From: Mermis nigrescens
Lineage: Eukaryota; Nematoda; Enoplea; Mermithida; Mermithidae
Assembly (NCBI GenBank): GCA_036768485.1
Contig: JAVLUZ010000273.1
Coordinates: 872,963-936,962 of the forward strand
Length of the DNA stretch: 64,000 bases
Direction of reading: 5' to 3'
In this document: piece after piece, positions 22,920 through 31,414 of the stretch
How the letters are laid out: each line of letters opens with the position of its first letter
How positions within the stretch are numbered: the first letter of the stretch is position 1
Made by a program: the position numbers and the translations under genes
The notes under the pieces: generated by a model
The model's input: only the letters and a program-made list of their open reading frames with translations
What the model was told of the DNA's origin: nothing
Databases searched by the model: none

Positions 22920-23859
22920 ATGGGCGGTAAAAATCGCGGATCGAAAATTTACGTGACCAATCAACACTCTAAATCACCACCGCAACGAACGGGAAATTTT
23001 TCTCTCCTTTATACAGAAGATGACAATAATAGTCTTTGTGTCATTTGCGCGGAGACAGTTACGGATAATCATATTTCGGCTGTTCAATGTGGACTATGTC
23101 ATAAGTGGGCACATGCTGAGTGCCTTAATCTACCATCAGCACTTATTTCATACTTTAATAGTTCGTCCTATATCGATGCTTTGTACTCTTTTCCATTCGT
23201 TTGCTCCTTGTGTGAACCCCTATTCGAAAATTTCGCTTCTTTACCTGCTAAGATGGCTACTTTAAAATCTCGTCTAAACTCAATTGAATCAAAAATCAGC
23301 GCTTCTACGGCACCCAGCATCGTCGATATAGGTTTATTAATTCAAGATGGTATAGAACGTGAATCGAAAAAGTCGAATGCAGTTGTATTTGGTTTAGCCG
23401 AATCTAATGATGACCTTGTTTTGGTTAAATCTTTAATTGACGATTACAATAAAGACTCTGATTTTTCATCAGCCGATATAACGCAGGTATTTAGAGACAG
23501 TCCCACCCAAATATTCCGACAAACCTCAGTTTCTGAAAGTTTGTCTTTCTTCTTCACGTGCTCAGCGTTGTTTTATTGGCCTTATCAACAAAGTTGTGCG
23601 CCCTGCAAATCCAACAAACGCCTACTCGAAATTACGTGCACGATCGGATTTGTCGTTTCTTCAACAAAAACGTCAGCATGAACTTAACGACGAGTTGCAC
23701 CAACGACTGGACGCGGGCGAGACTAATCTATATATCGACTTCAGGGATGACTGTGTGAAGAAGAAAACAGTACGAGTCTATGATCCTCGTTCTACGGCCC
23801 CAAAACCATCTAATCCCCAATTTCGTGCTCAACATGGTCAACACGCGTCTAATATTTAG
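22920..23859 (+). CDS. LINE ORF1 with PHD finger (one frame break)
   Basis: The first 253-residue frame (22920-23681) has a PHD-type zinc finger around residues 39-100, with ligands in the order LCVIC, CGLC, H-x-x-C, and VCSLC. A coiled-coil-like segment follows (AKMATLKSRLNSIESK). Similarity to a protein-like frame resumes in another frame from about 23505 to 23859 (DLSFLQQKRQHELNDEL, ending HASNI before TAG), so a single indel near 23490-23510 is likely. ORF1 proteins of CR1-type LINEs bind RNA and package the transcript; PHD fingers are known in some of them. The role of the finger here is inferred. Confidence 0.75.
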
Positions 23860-24477
23860 GTAAACTCGCCCCGTTATTTTGTAAATATCAAATGTTTGCT
23901 ATGTAATTCTCGTAGTATTGTTAATAAGTTAGGGGAACTTCATTTTCTTTTAAATACTGCAAAATTCGATATATTATTTTTTTGTGAAACCTGGCTAAAT
24001 GAATCTATTTCCGACAGTCTATTATGTCCGTTAAAAAATTATCTTATTCTCCGATCAGATCGCAAGAATAAGCGGGGAGGTGGAGTCTTAATTTTTACTA
24101 AACCCTATCTTTATGCTCGATGCATTAAAGTTCCTGCTTCTCTGTTTGTGTCTGATACTTTAGTAGTTGAAATTTTAAAAGGTGGAGATGTTATTAGATG
24201 TTTGTTAGTTTATAGACCTCCTCAGTATGATTTTGATACTGCACTTCGGATATGTAATTTAATTGAATGGGTTACTAATAGTTGTCATCCCGTTATTATA
24301 TTAGGTGATTTAAATTTGCCTAAAATTGATTGGTTTCATGGTACTTTTACATTTAATCCATTAAACGAATTATTTTTTGATTATTTATCAGCTAGTGGTC
24401 TGCAACAGTTAGTTAAAGAAAATACCCACGATAATACTTTGATTGATGTAGTATTTGCTGCATATAACGTTTTTTAA
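23860..24477 (+). CDS. LINE ORF2, endonuclease part
   Basis: The frame is open immediately after the ORF1 TAG and contains no ATG. It encodes an AP-like endonuclease: CNSRSIVNKLGEL near the start, FCETWLNE (catalytic Glu), a GGGV block, and GDLNLPKIDW. The usual final SDH motif lies in the next frame (24480s), so one base is gained or lost in the T6 run at 24470-24475. This enzyme nicks the target DNA to prime reverse transcription. Confidence 0.8.
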   Translation, partial: VNSPRYFVNIKCLLCNSRSIVNKLGELHFLLNTAKFDILFFCETWLNESISDSLLCPLKNYLILRSDRKNKRGGGVLIFTKPYLYARCIKVPASLFVSDTLVVEILKGGDVIRCLLVYRPPQYDFDTALRICNLIEWVTNSCHPVIILGDLNLPKIDWFHGTFTFNPLNELFFDYLSASGLQQLVKENTHDNTLIDVVFAAYNVF

Positions 24478-26197
24478 TGTCCAGGTTCTTCCTCCTTTTC
24501 CAACAAGCGACCATAATTCCATTTCTTTTGAAATTCTAAATAGGACTTCTCATGATGGAGATAAACCTTGCTTAAATTTCAATAAAGCGGACTATGACAG
24601 TATAGCTACTTTTTTATCCTCTGTTTCTTGGCCTGACATTTTTTCTACATGCTCAACAATTAATGACATGTATAATGTTTTTTTAAGTATATTAAATCCT
24701 CTTATTTTCAGTTTTGTTCCTACTTTTAGGACTAAATCAAAATTTAAATACCCTAAAAGCTTACATAAATTATTCCTTAAAAAACGTTCTCTGTGGGATA
24801 AGTATAAAAGGTGTAAAACTCCAGAAACTAAAACTAAATATCGAAATCATTGTAAAGCTTTACGTAGAATTATTCATAGTTATTTCTCTTCTCAAGAAAA
24901 CGAATTGCTTAAGAATAATAATCCTAAAGCTTTCTATACTTTTGTAAATAATAGGTTAAAAAGTCGCAGTGAAATTCCTCCCCTAACATTTTCTGATGAT
25001 AATGTTATAACCGATTCAATACGCAAGGCTAACACTTTTAATGATTATTTTGCTTCTGTGTTTTCTAGCGACATTACTAACGCGAATTTTCTTTTTCAGA
25101 ATCGCTGTGATTTTTCGCTTTCTGACGTCATTTTTAGTGAGAATTGCATATTGGAAGCCATTAACCATCTGAATAATTCTACTGCAGTTGGCCCAGATGG
25201 AATCTGTAATCTTTTTATTAAAAAATTGTCGTTTCAAATGGTAAAGCCGTTAGTTTCTATTTTCACTGTATCTTTTCTGTCTGGAAATATTCCCGAGCTT
25301 TGGAGCATGGCACATGTTATTCCCATTTTGAAAAAGGGGGACCCAGCATTAGTTGAAAATTACAGGCCCATCTCTCTTTGTTGTTCTATTGCAAAAATAA
25401 TGGAGAGAATTATTAATATTCAATTGTTAAACTTTCTTAAGGTTAATAAACTAATATCTCCTTTTCAATTTGGTTTTCAAAAGAATAAATCTTGTGAAAC
25501 ACAGTTGTTAAAATGTAAGTTTTCATGGATTCAGTCCTTAGCTAAAAAAGAAACTGTTGATATAATATACTTAGATTTTTCAAAAGCATTTGATAAAGTA
25601 AATAGTGAAAAACTTCTCATTAAGTTAAACGGATATGGAATAAAGGGCAATTTGTTTACATGGTTAAAGGCCTATTTGTTCAATCGTTCTCAGTGTGTTC
25701 GCATTAATCAGTCTTTTTCAGGTTACGTGCCTGTTACTAGCGGTGTCGTCCAAGGAAGTGTCCTTGGACCTACGCTCTTTTCGATTTTTATCAATGACAT
25801 ATGTGATAATATTTATAGCACGGTTTATATGTTTGCTGATGATATCAAAATTTTCAATATTAGTCGTAACTATAGATTATTACAGTCTGATTTAGATAAG
25901 ATTTTTGAGTGGGCAATTACATGGGATTTACCTATTTCACGAACCAAAAGTCAAGTTCTATATTTGGGTAATAATAATCAAAAAGTTATTTATAGACTAA
26001 ATGGGGAAATTATTTCTAGTGATTTGTTTGTCCGTGATTTAGGAGTTTTGATTTCCCGAAATTTAAAATTTAAGGAACATTATAATTCTTTGATTAAAAA
26101 AGCTTTCTCTAGATGTATTTTAATACGCAAATCATTTTTTCGCGTGATAAATGTAACCTTGTTAAAGCTTATAGTTGTTATGTTAGACCTTTATTAG
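24455..26197 (+). CDS. LINE ORF2, reverse transcriptase part
   Basis: The 580-codon frame starts with the endonuclease SDHNS motif and then the RT domain. Visible RT motifs are AVGPDGI, IPILKKGD and ENYRPISL, FQFGFQ, YLDFSKAFDKV, GVVQGSVLGP and the catalytic FADD (about residues 459-462). The order and spacing are those of CR1/jockey-like LINEs. The frame stops early at 26195-26197 because of a break at the T6 run 26135-26140. The remaining thumb and C-terminal part continues in the next frame. Confidence 0.9.
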   Translation: MLHITFFNVQVLPPFPTSDHNSISFEILNRTSHDGDKPCLNFNKADYDSIATFLSSVSWPDIFSTCSTINDMYNVFLSILNPLIFSFVPTFRTKSKFKYPKSLHKLFLKKRSLWDKYKRCKTPETKTKYRNHCKALRRIIHSYFSSQENELLKNNNPKAFYTFVNNRLKSRSEIPPLTFSDDNVITDSIRKANTFNDYFASVFSSDITNANFLFQNRCDFSLSDVIFSENCILEAINHLNNSTAVGPDGICNLFIKKLSFQMVKPLVSIFTVSFLSGNIPELWSMAHVIPILKKGDPALVENYRPISLCCSIAKIMERIINIQLLNFLKVNKLISPFQFGFQKNKSCETQLLKCKFSWIQSLAKKETVDIIYLDFSKAFDKVNSEKLLIKLNGYGIKGNLFTWLKAYLFNRSQCVRINQSFSGYVPVTSGVVQGSVLGPTLFSIFINDICDNIYSTVYMFADDIKIFNISRNYRLLQSDLDKIFEWAITWDLPISRTKSQVLYLGNNNQKVIYRLNGEIISSDLFVRDLGVLISRNLKFKEHYNSLIKKAFSRCILIRKSFFRVINVTLLKLIVVMLDLY

Positions 26198-26643
26198 AGT
26201 ACTGTTGTAGTGTATGGAACCCTTCTTATATTAGTGATATAGATCGACTGGAAGCTGTTCAACGTAGATTTACTAAATATATTTTCGGTTATAATAATAT
26301 TCTTTCTTACGAGGATCGTTTAATACAACTTAAATTGTGCAGACTTGAATTAAGACGCTTGCAAATTTGTCTGTGTATGATGTATCAGATTATTTGTCAC
26401 AAATCATGTTTGGAAGCTGATGATTTTTTTGTATTTAATCATAATATTACCCGCAGCATTAATAGATTTAAATTAGTTATACCTGTTGTACATTCTAATT
26501 TAGAAAAGTTTGATTTCTTTTACAAATACATCGCAGTTTGGAACGATCTACCTGACTTCATTGTTTCTTCCCCTAACCTAAACATATTCAAATCTAGATT
26601 AGCAAACTTTGATTTATCTAGATATCTTGTGGGGCGCGCGTAA
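26113..26643 (+). CDS. LINE ORF2, C-terminal part in shifted frame
   Basis: It contains YVRPLLEYCCSVWNPSY, RLEAVQRRFTKYIF, YEDRLIQLKLCRLELRR and VWNDLPDFIV, the usual C-terminal motifs of CR1/jockey ORF2 proteins. It is the continuation of the reverse transcriptase frame after the break at 26135-26140. Stop at 26641-26643, then about 110 bp of 3' UTR and the TTC tail. Confidence 0.85.
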   Translation: MYFNTQIIFSRDKCNLVKAYSCYVRPLLEYCCSVWNPSYISDIDRLEAVQRRFTKYIFGYNNILSYEDRLIQLKLCRLELRRLQICLCMMYQIICHKSCLEADDFFVFNHNITRSINRFKLVIPVVHSNLEKFDFFYKYIAVWNDLPDFIVSSPNLNIFKSRLANFDLSRYLVGRA

Positions 26644-27339
26644 AACTTGTCATTCCATTGACTCGCATGTCCCGTTACTAATTCGTAAACGTGTATTATG
26701 TATTTTGTCATTTTGCATTTTATCAGTTGGTGTATTAGTAATAAAATTTCTTTCTTCTTCTTCTTCTTCTTCTATTTAATATTAGTCTTGGCTTTTGTGT
26801 CTTATTCAGTAACATAGTGTTTGATATACTTACACCTTTATGCATGAGCTGACAACATACAGTTTCTCTTCCACTGATTCATCTGTATCTTATTCTTATG
26901 ATTTGGGTTTCTTCTGCTGGTAGGTATTGTTTTGTTTTTTACCTTCTGCTTTGAATTTTACGGCTAAACTTTACTATATGGTGTGAACGGTAAAGTTTCA
27001 GATGTACATAAAAAGGAATGATATTGATTGAAATGAGGAGGACATGCATAAAGAAAGTGCGGAAAAAAATTTTATGAAAAACGGACCAATATTGGTGAAG
27101 ATAGAGTTCCTCAGGATATGGCTACATTAAAGTGAGGTATTTTACAGTTTATTAAAAATGTTCAGAATTTGGGCTGAAAACATATGTATCTGACATTTTC
27201 AAGGTCGCTGATTACGAAAAAATAACTTTTATCTTACGGAAAAAAAATTTTGTTTGAAAATTTTCAAATTTAAAAAAACAATTTTTTGCATGTTTTTTCT
27301 GTCTAGATAATGTGAAAATTCAAGTTTCTTCTTAAATAA

Positions 27340-27500
27340 CGCTTAGGCTTAGGCTTAGTTTATCCGAGAAGGTGTTTTCGGCTGCTTAGGTCGAGGTCGC
27401 TCCCGCTTAGGTCGAGGTATAGATGCTTCGGTCAACGTATAGATGCTTAGGTCGATGTATAGATGCTCAGGTCGATGTATAAATGCTTAGGTCGACCTGA
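27340..27500. repeat. 20-bp minisatellite GCTTAGGTCGATGTATAGAT, about five copies
   Basis: It begins with CTTAGGCTTAGGCTTAG and then five diverged 20-bp units, ending GCTTAGGTCGACCTGAG. From 26777 to 27340 and 27500 to 28640 I recognise no gene; 28380-28510 resembles fragments near 11800 and 13960. Confidence 0.7.
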
Positions 27501-28644
27501 GTTGGGTTCGTTATTCTGCATTCCACCGTTTGAATCTTCAAATGGTTGGAACTTTAAGATAATCCAAAAATGCTGTTTGAATCGTATTTAAGTAAAAATC
27601 TTTAACTGGATGTAAACAATGCTAAAAATAGTGAAATTAAAAAAATTCTTGAAAATTTGGGCAAACAATTACAAAAAAATTTTCTTTAATCTTGGTTTCC
27701 ACGCAGTATAACTTGATTTTTTGTAATCAGCGACCTTGAAAATGGCAGGTAAATATTATTTAGTAAAAATTGGAAACCTTTGATAAACTGCTAAAATTCC
27801 TTAAAGTGGCTCAAAATGGTGAATGTCGAAGTATGATGTTTGAAGTACCGTAACTCTGTGAGTTTTGTTTGGATTTGGTTTATTATTTTTTTCCGCGTCT
27901 TTTAGTAACACAAAGTATCGTTTTTGCGCAATTGTAGGCAGTTCTGCCGGAATGGCGAAAAATCGGTTCACACCATATTCTTCAAAAACTCCGAATTTTA
28001 CTAACAATCTGCATGCATTATTTTTTCTCTTTCCATTGTGTTCACCTTGTTTTTCGTCTCATAATGAGGGCATCTTATTATCTGTTGCTGTTACAGATCT
28101 TCCACGGCTGGACGAAACCAACGAAAATTATTATGCTTTTCTAGCCATGGATGAATTTTAGCCCTTCGTAATTTTATCAGTCATTGGTTTTTGAATTTTA
28201 TTCGTTGATAATTTTTGCTTATTTGAATAAAATCTTTGCTCTTTTTGATTTATTCTTTGTTGTGCTTAGCTACATTTACTCATTTTCTGTCGTTGATCGA
28301 AATATATCAAAGATTCGTCTTAGGTGCCACAATTATATGTAAGATGGACTTTCTAAGAAAAAATGGCTTTTTTATCATGAGCGACCCGTTTTTGAACGTT
28401 TTTAGACCCCAAAAAATGTGAACCAAAATTTGAAATGTGGAAAAAAAGTTTAGGTATGGTTCACATCGTGAACCAAATCGCTAGGAAAAAAACGGTGCTT
28501 GCAACCCTGCTATTCGCAGATTTTCTACAGTAAAGAATCAGATGCCCTCCATCACGCAAAACACATACCTTGCTTACAAAATAAAAATGATAATGTGATA
28601 ATATTCGTAAACGTAACAATGTTCTACTATTATCTGCCATAGTC

Positions 28645-28910
28645 TTAGTCTGTTCCATTCTGAGCAGCCAATTTTTCGCTAACGTCCTATAACTGTGATA
28701 GATTTTCACTGCACAAAATGCTTCTTCAATTATGCTTCCGTAGCAGCTGGCTGCTTTAAACACTTCGTATTGATGTTCAATATACTTACTTTAATATGTG
28801 GCGCAACTGACAGACTGTCGTACCAAATTAATTCCTAAAATGTTTGGCTATAGTAATAAGACGTAAAGCGAAAATGGGCCGATTAGAACGTAACAGACTA
28901 AAGTATAAAA
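28645..28910. mobile_element. MITE, TAGTCTGTTYCATT family
   Basis: The left end is TTAGTCTGTTCCATTCTGAG; the right end on the other strand is TTTAGTCTGTTACGTTCTAA. Both are followed by GCC and TTTTCGC blocks. The body is related to 41169-41422 (ATTTTCACTGC, TTCATCAATTATGCT and GCTGCTTTAAAC blocks). It ends just before the LTR element. Confidence 0.7.
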
Positions 28911-28930
28911 TTGAATACGCATGTTGCATA

Positions 28931-29444
28931 TGTTACGGTCGCGCCTCTTGTTACGGTCGTGGTTTAGGTGTGGGGGGCTGAGTTGCGGTCGGGGACTTCA
29001 GCTAGTTCGGAGGTCTTAAGGTTAAGACTTATGTGGTAAGTACCAAGAGTATTCCAACACACGTTTTATTAATCACAAAAACACGAATAGAAGACTAACT
29101 CAAAACCGACTCAAAAACCAACCGAACCAAAGACCAAAGACGAACCTAGGACCGAACCAATAAATGAACAAAACGCGCGACTTAAATACTTGATGGGCTA
29201 CGTGCCATCAGGCAACAAACGAAAGAGCTAAATTAGGCAAGAAACGAAATTCACTCAGATCGCTTTCGTCGATCCCTCACGTATTTCGCTTTTTGCCTCG
29301 CTTCTTCGACGGCTGCCTCGAGTCACATATTTCGTCCTCCGCCATCAAATGCATGTTAGCCCCTAACTGCGCAATTCATTAATGTTCGACGCTTGTGCAG
29401 CTATCGGCGTCATCACTGTCGTCAGTCCCTTGGCCGTCCTGACA
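28931..29444 (-). repeat. 3' LTR of the gag-env-pol retroelement
   Basis: 514 bp, TG...CA ends. It matches 38662-39174 with about ten differences by eye (one 1-base indel). The element is flanked by a 4-bp TSD CATA (28927-28930 and 39175-39178). On the minus strand a TATTTAA box lies at 29182-29188 and AATAAA at 29065-29070, giving a plausible U3-R-U5 layout. The pol frame ends inside this LTR. Confidence 0.95.
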
Positions 29445-31379
29445 TTCCTCTTCTTCAAATTGGACGCCCTCGTCCAAATCTTCGTCCGATGGGATTGGCG
29501 AATCCACCTCATCTGCTCTTGGCTCCCATCCACTTAAAGAACCAAAGGAGCCCGGCACAAAACCTCGCAAACGTAGATCTGGCTCCTTCCATGCACTCTG
29601 GTGACCAAATGAGCCTGGTGGGCCGAATGCCGAGTTTGTACCACCTGGCACTATGACTGGGCCCTTCTTTTTGCTATTACGAGGTGGACTGTCATCTTTT
29701 TCAGTTTCGGCATACTCGGTACTATCATGGGGCGGTTCGTCGCATTCCTCTTCTTCATTTGGGGCGTCCTCGTCCCAATTCTGAAGTTTCCAATGTGGGT
29801 ACAGGAGGACCCCTGGCACCAAATTGTAATCATGCGTCTGTTTGGGTGGCTCTTCCACTTTTCCATGGTATGGTATTGTGCGGTTAATATGGATCTTTTC
29901 TGTCACATACGGTCTAGCGACTGACTGTATGGTGACGTTTGGTAGATTGATACTTGTGATCCTATACGGGCCATCATAGACCGGCATCAGCTTCTTTGTA
30001 AGACCTTGTTTGATGGTGTGTTTGTCCTTCAGGACTAGGTCAAAGAGCTTATAGTCGTGGGTGAACAGTTTTTTGTCATACTGGTTTATGTATCTCGTTT
30101 GAGCCAGTTTAATACGTTCAGGAATTGTATGGAGAGCTTGGGCGAAATGTTGCTGCATACGTTGCTCATAGCTATCCAGATCGTATTCTAGAACAGCGTT
30201 GGGTGTGTGCAAGATTGCATCAATTGGTAGTGTCGGTAGACGTCCATACACGAGTTGAAAGGGGCTATGCCCTGTCGACTCATTCACATGTATGTTGGTA
30301 GCGAATACTGCATAGGGGAGATGTTCATCCCAATCTCGCTGGCGATCATCTACAAACATTCGAATTCGGGTGATCAGTGTCTGATTTGCCCGTTCTACTT
30401 CACCATTAGCCATTGGGTGATAGGCTGTTGTATGTGCTTGGGTAACGCCTAAAATTTTGGTCACCTCCTTCATGAGATTTGAGGTGAAGTCTGACCCTTG
30501 GTCTGACTGTAAAATGTGTGGTGTTCCATGACGACAGATAATGTTGTTGACAAACAATCGCGCAATTGTCCTTGATGTGATGTTGCATGTGGGAAACGCT
30601 TCCACATATTTTGTAAAGTAGTCTATGAAGACTACAATAAAGCGGTGTCCACATGGTGTCATGGGTAGGGGTCCCATGCAATCTACGGCAATTCTGTAGA
30701 AGGGCGCAACTATCTGAATTGGTTGGAGATTTGCCACAACTTTACGTCGAGTGGGCTTGTTCTTTTGACAGGCATCACAGGTTTTACAATAGGTTGTAAT
30801 GTCCTGGGCCATGCCTTTCCAATAATATTTTCGGGCAACCAATTCTGTGGTTTTTCTTGCTCCGAAGTGTCCTCCAAACCAAGTATTATGCATTGATTCG
30901 ATGATAAAAGTCCTAAGGGATTGCGGCACCACAATTTTGTAATCAGTGTTGCCAGTTTGGGCAAAGTGGTTTTTATTGATATACAATATTTTCCCTATGT
31001 AGGTATATTCTTGTGGTAGTTTATTTTCAGTCATATGACGCTTGATAATTTTTTGTAACTCTGGGTCATTTCTAGTGGCTATTTGAAGGTAGCCAAGTGG
31101 AGTTTTATCGACTGGATTTTCACCAATGGCACACATAGTGGGCCAGGCCTCGTCACTTTCAATATCAAACTGAGGCACATTATCAGCTGTGTTGGGTCTA
31201 GGTAGACGTGATAAAGCATCTGCATTTGCATTTTGTGTACCTTTCCTTGGCACAATGGTCAGTTTACAATCGGCAACAGCTAAACCCCATCTAGCAATAC
31301 GTGCTGAAGGATTTGGCTTTTCAAGAACTGCTTTTACAGCTGTATGGTCCGTATGTACTATGACTTCTTGGTCATACAA
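29379..31379 (-). CDS. pol: Pol, RNase H end and integrase
   Basis: 666 codons, in a different frame from the upstream pol part. It starts inside RNase H (VHTDHTAVKAVL, NANADALSRLP). Next come the integrase HHCC zinc domain (residues about 164-204, H-x-H and CKTCDAC), the D-D-E catalytic core (AVDCMG, SDQGSDF, NGEVERANQTL) and a GPY/F-type module (PVYDGPYRI). No chromodomain is seen. The C-terminal about 130 residues are acidic, with a duplicated segment (EEEEC occurs twice, DNA copies 300 bp apart), and run across the PPT about 66 bp into the LTR. This Met is not the true start; the frame was entered through the break at 31444-31449. Confidence 0.9.
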   Translation of the reverse strand: MYDQEVIVHTDHTAVKAVLEKPNPSARIARWGLAVADCKLTIVPRKGTQNANADALSRLPRPNTADNVPQFDIESDEAWPTMCAIGENPVDKTPLGYLQIATRNDPELQKIIKRHMTENKLPQEYTYIGKILYINKNHFAQTGNTDYKIVVPQSLRTFIIESMHNTWFGGHFGARKTTELVARKYYWKGMAQDITTYCKTCDACQKNKPTRRKVVANLQPIQIVAPFYRIAVDCMGPLPMTPCGHRFIVVFIDYFTKYVEAFPTCNITSRTIARLFVNNIICRHGTPHILQSDQGSDFTSNLMKEVTKILGVTQAHTTAYHPMANGEVERANQTLITRIRMFVDDRQRDWDEHLPYAVFATNIHVNESTGHSPFQLVYGRLPTLPIDAILHTPNAVLEYDLDSYEQRMQQHFAQALHTIPERIKLAQTRYINQYDKKLFTHDYKLFDLVLKDKHTIKQGLTKKLMPVYDGPYRITSINLPNVTIQSVARPYVTEKIHINRTIPYHGKVEEPPKQTHDYNLVPGVLLYPHWKLQNWDEDAPNEEEECDEPPHDSTEYAETEKDDSPPRNSKKKGPVIVPGGTNSAFGPPGSFGHQSAWKEPDLRLRGFVPGSFGSLSGWEPRADEVDSPIPSDEDLDEGVQFEEEECQDGQGTDDSDDADSCTSVEH
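29445..29456 (-). promoter_or_regulatory. Polypurine tract (plus-strand primer)
   Basis: GAAGAAGAGGAA on the minus strand directly abuts the 3' LTR, where the polypurine tract of an LTR element belongs. The identical 12-mer occurs again exactly 300 bp away (29745-29756) inside pol. Confidence 0.85.
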
Positions 31380-31414
31380 GTACGGTCGAAAGTACTTGAT
31401 ATATTCAACTACAG

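Larger units (their letters stand above)
22900..26776 (+). mobile_element. CR1/jockey-like LINE, nearly full length
   Basis: A non-LTR retrotransposon with ORF1 (PHD finger), an AP-type endonuclease, a reverse transcriptase and a simple-sequence 3' tail (TTC)n at about 26752-26774. There are three visible frame breaks (near 23500, 24470 and 26135) and one in-frame TAG between ORF1 and ORF2. The last two breaks lie on runs of six T. The 5' border is uncertain and no TSD was defined. Confidence 0.85.

Noticed and set aside
10371..27362. Interstitial telomere array from TTAGGC units
   Set aside because: Only two to three units occur at each site and they belong to inverted repeats or a minisatellite, so no telomere array is present.
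29393..29924. Plus-strand frames opposite pol (also 31740-32051, 35641-36304)
   Set aside because: Antisense shadows of the retroelement genes, without domains of their own.
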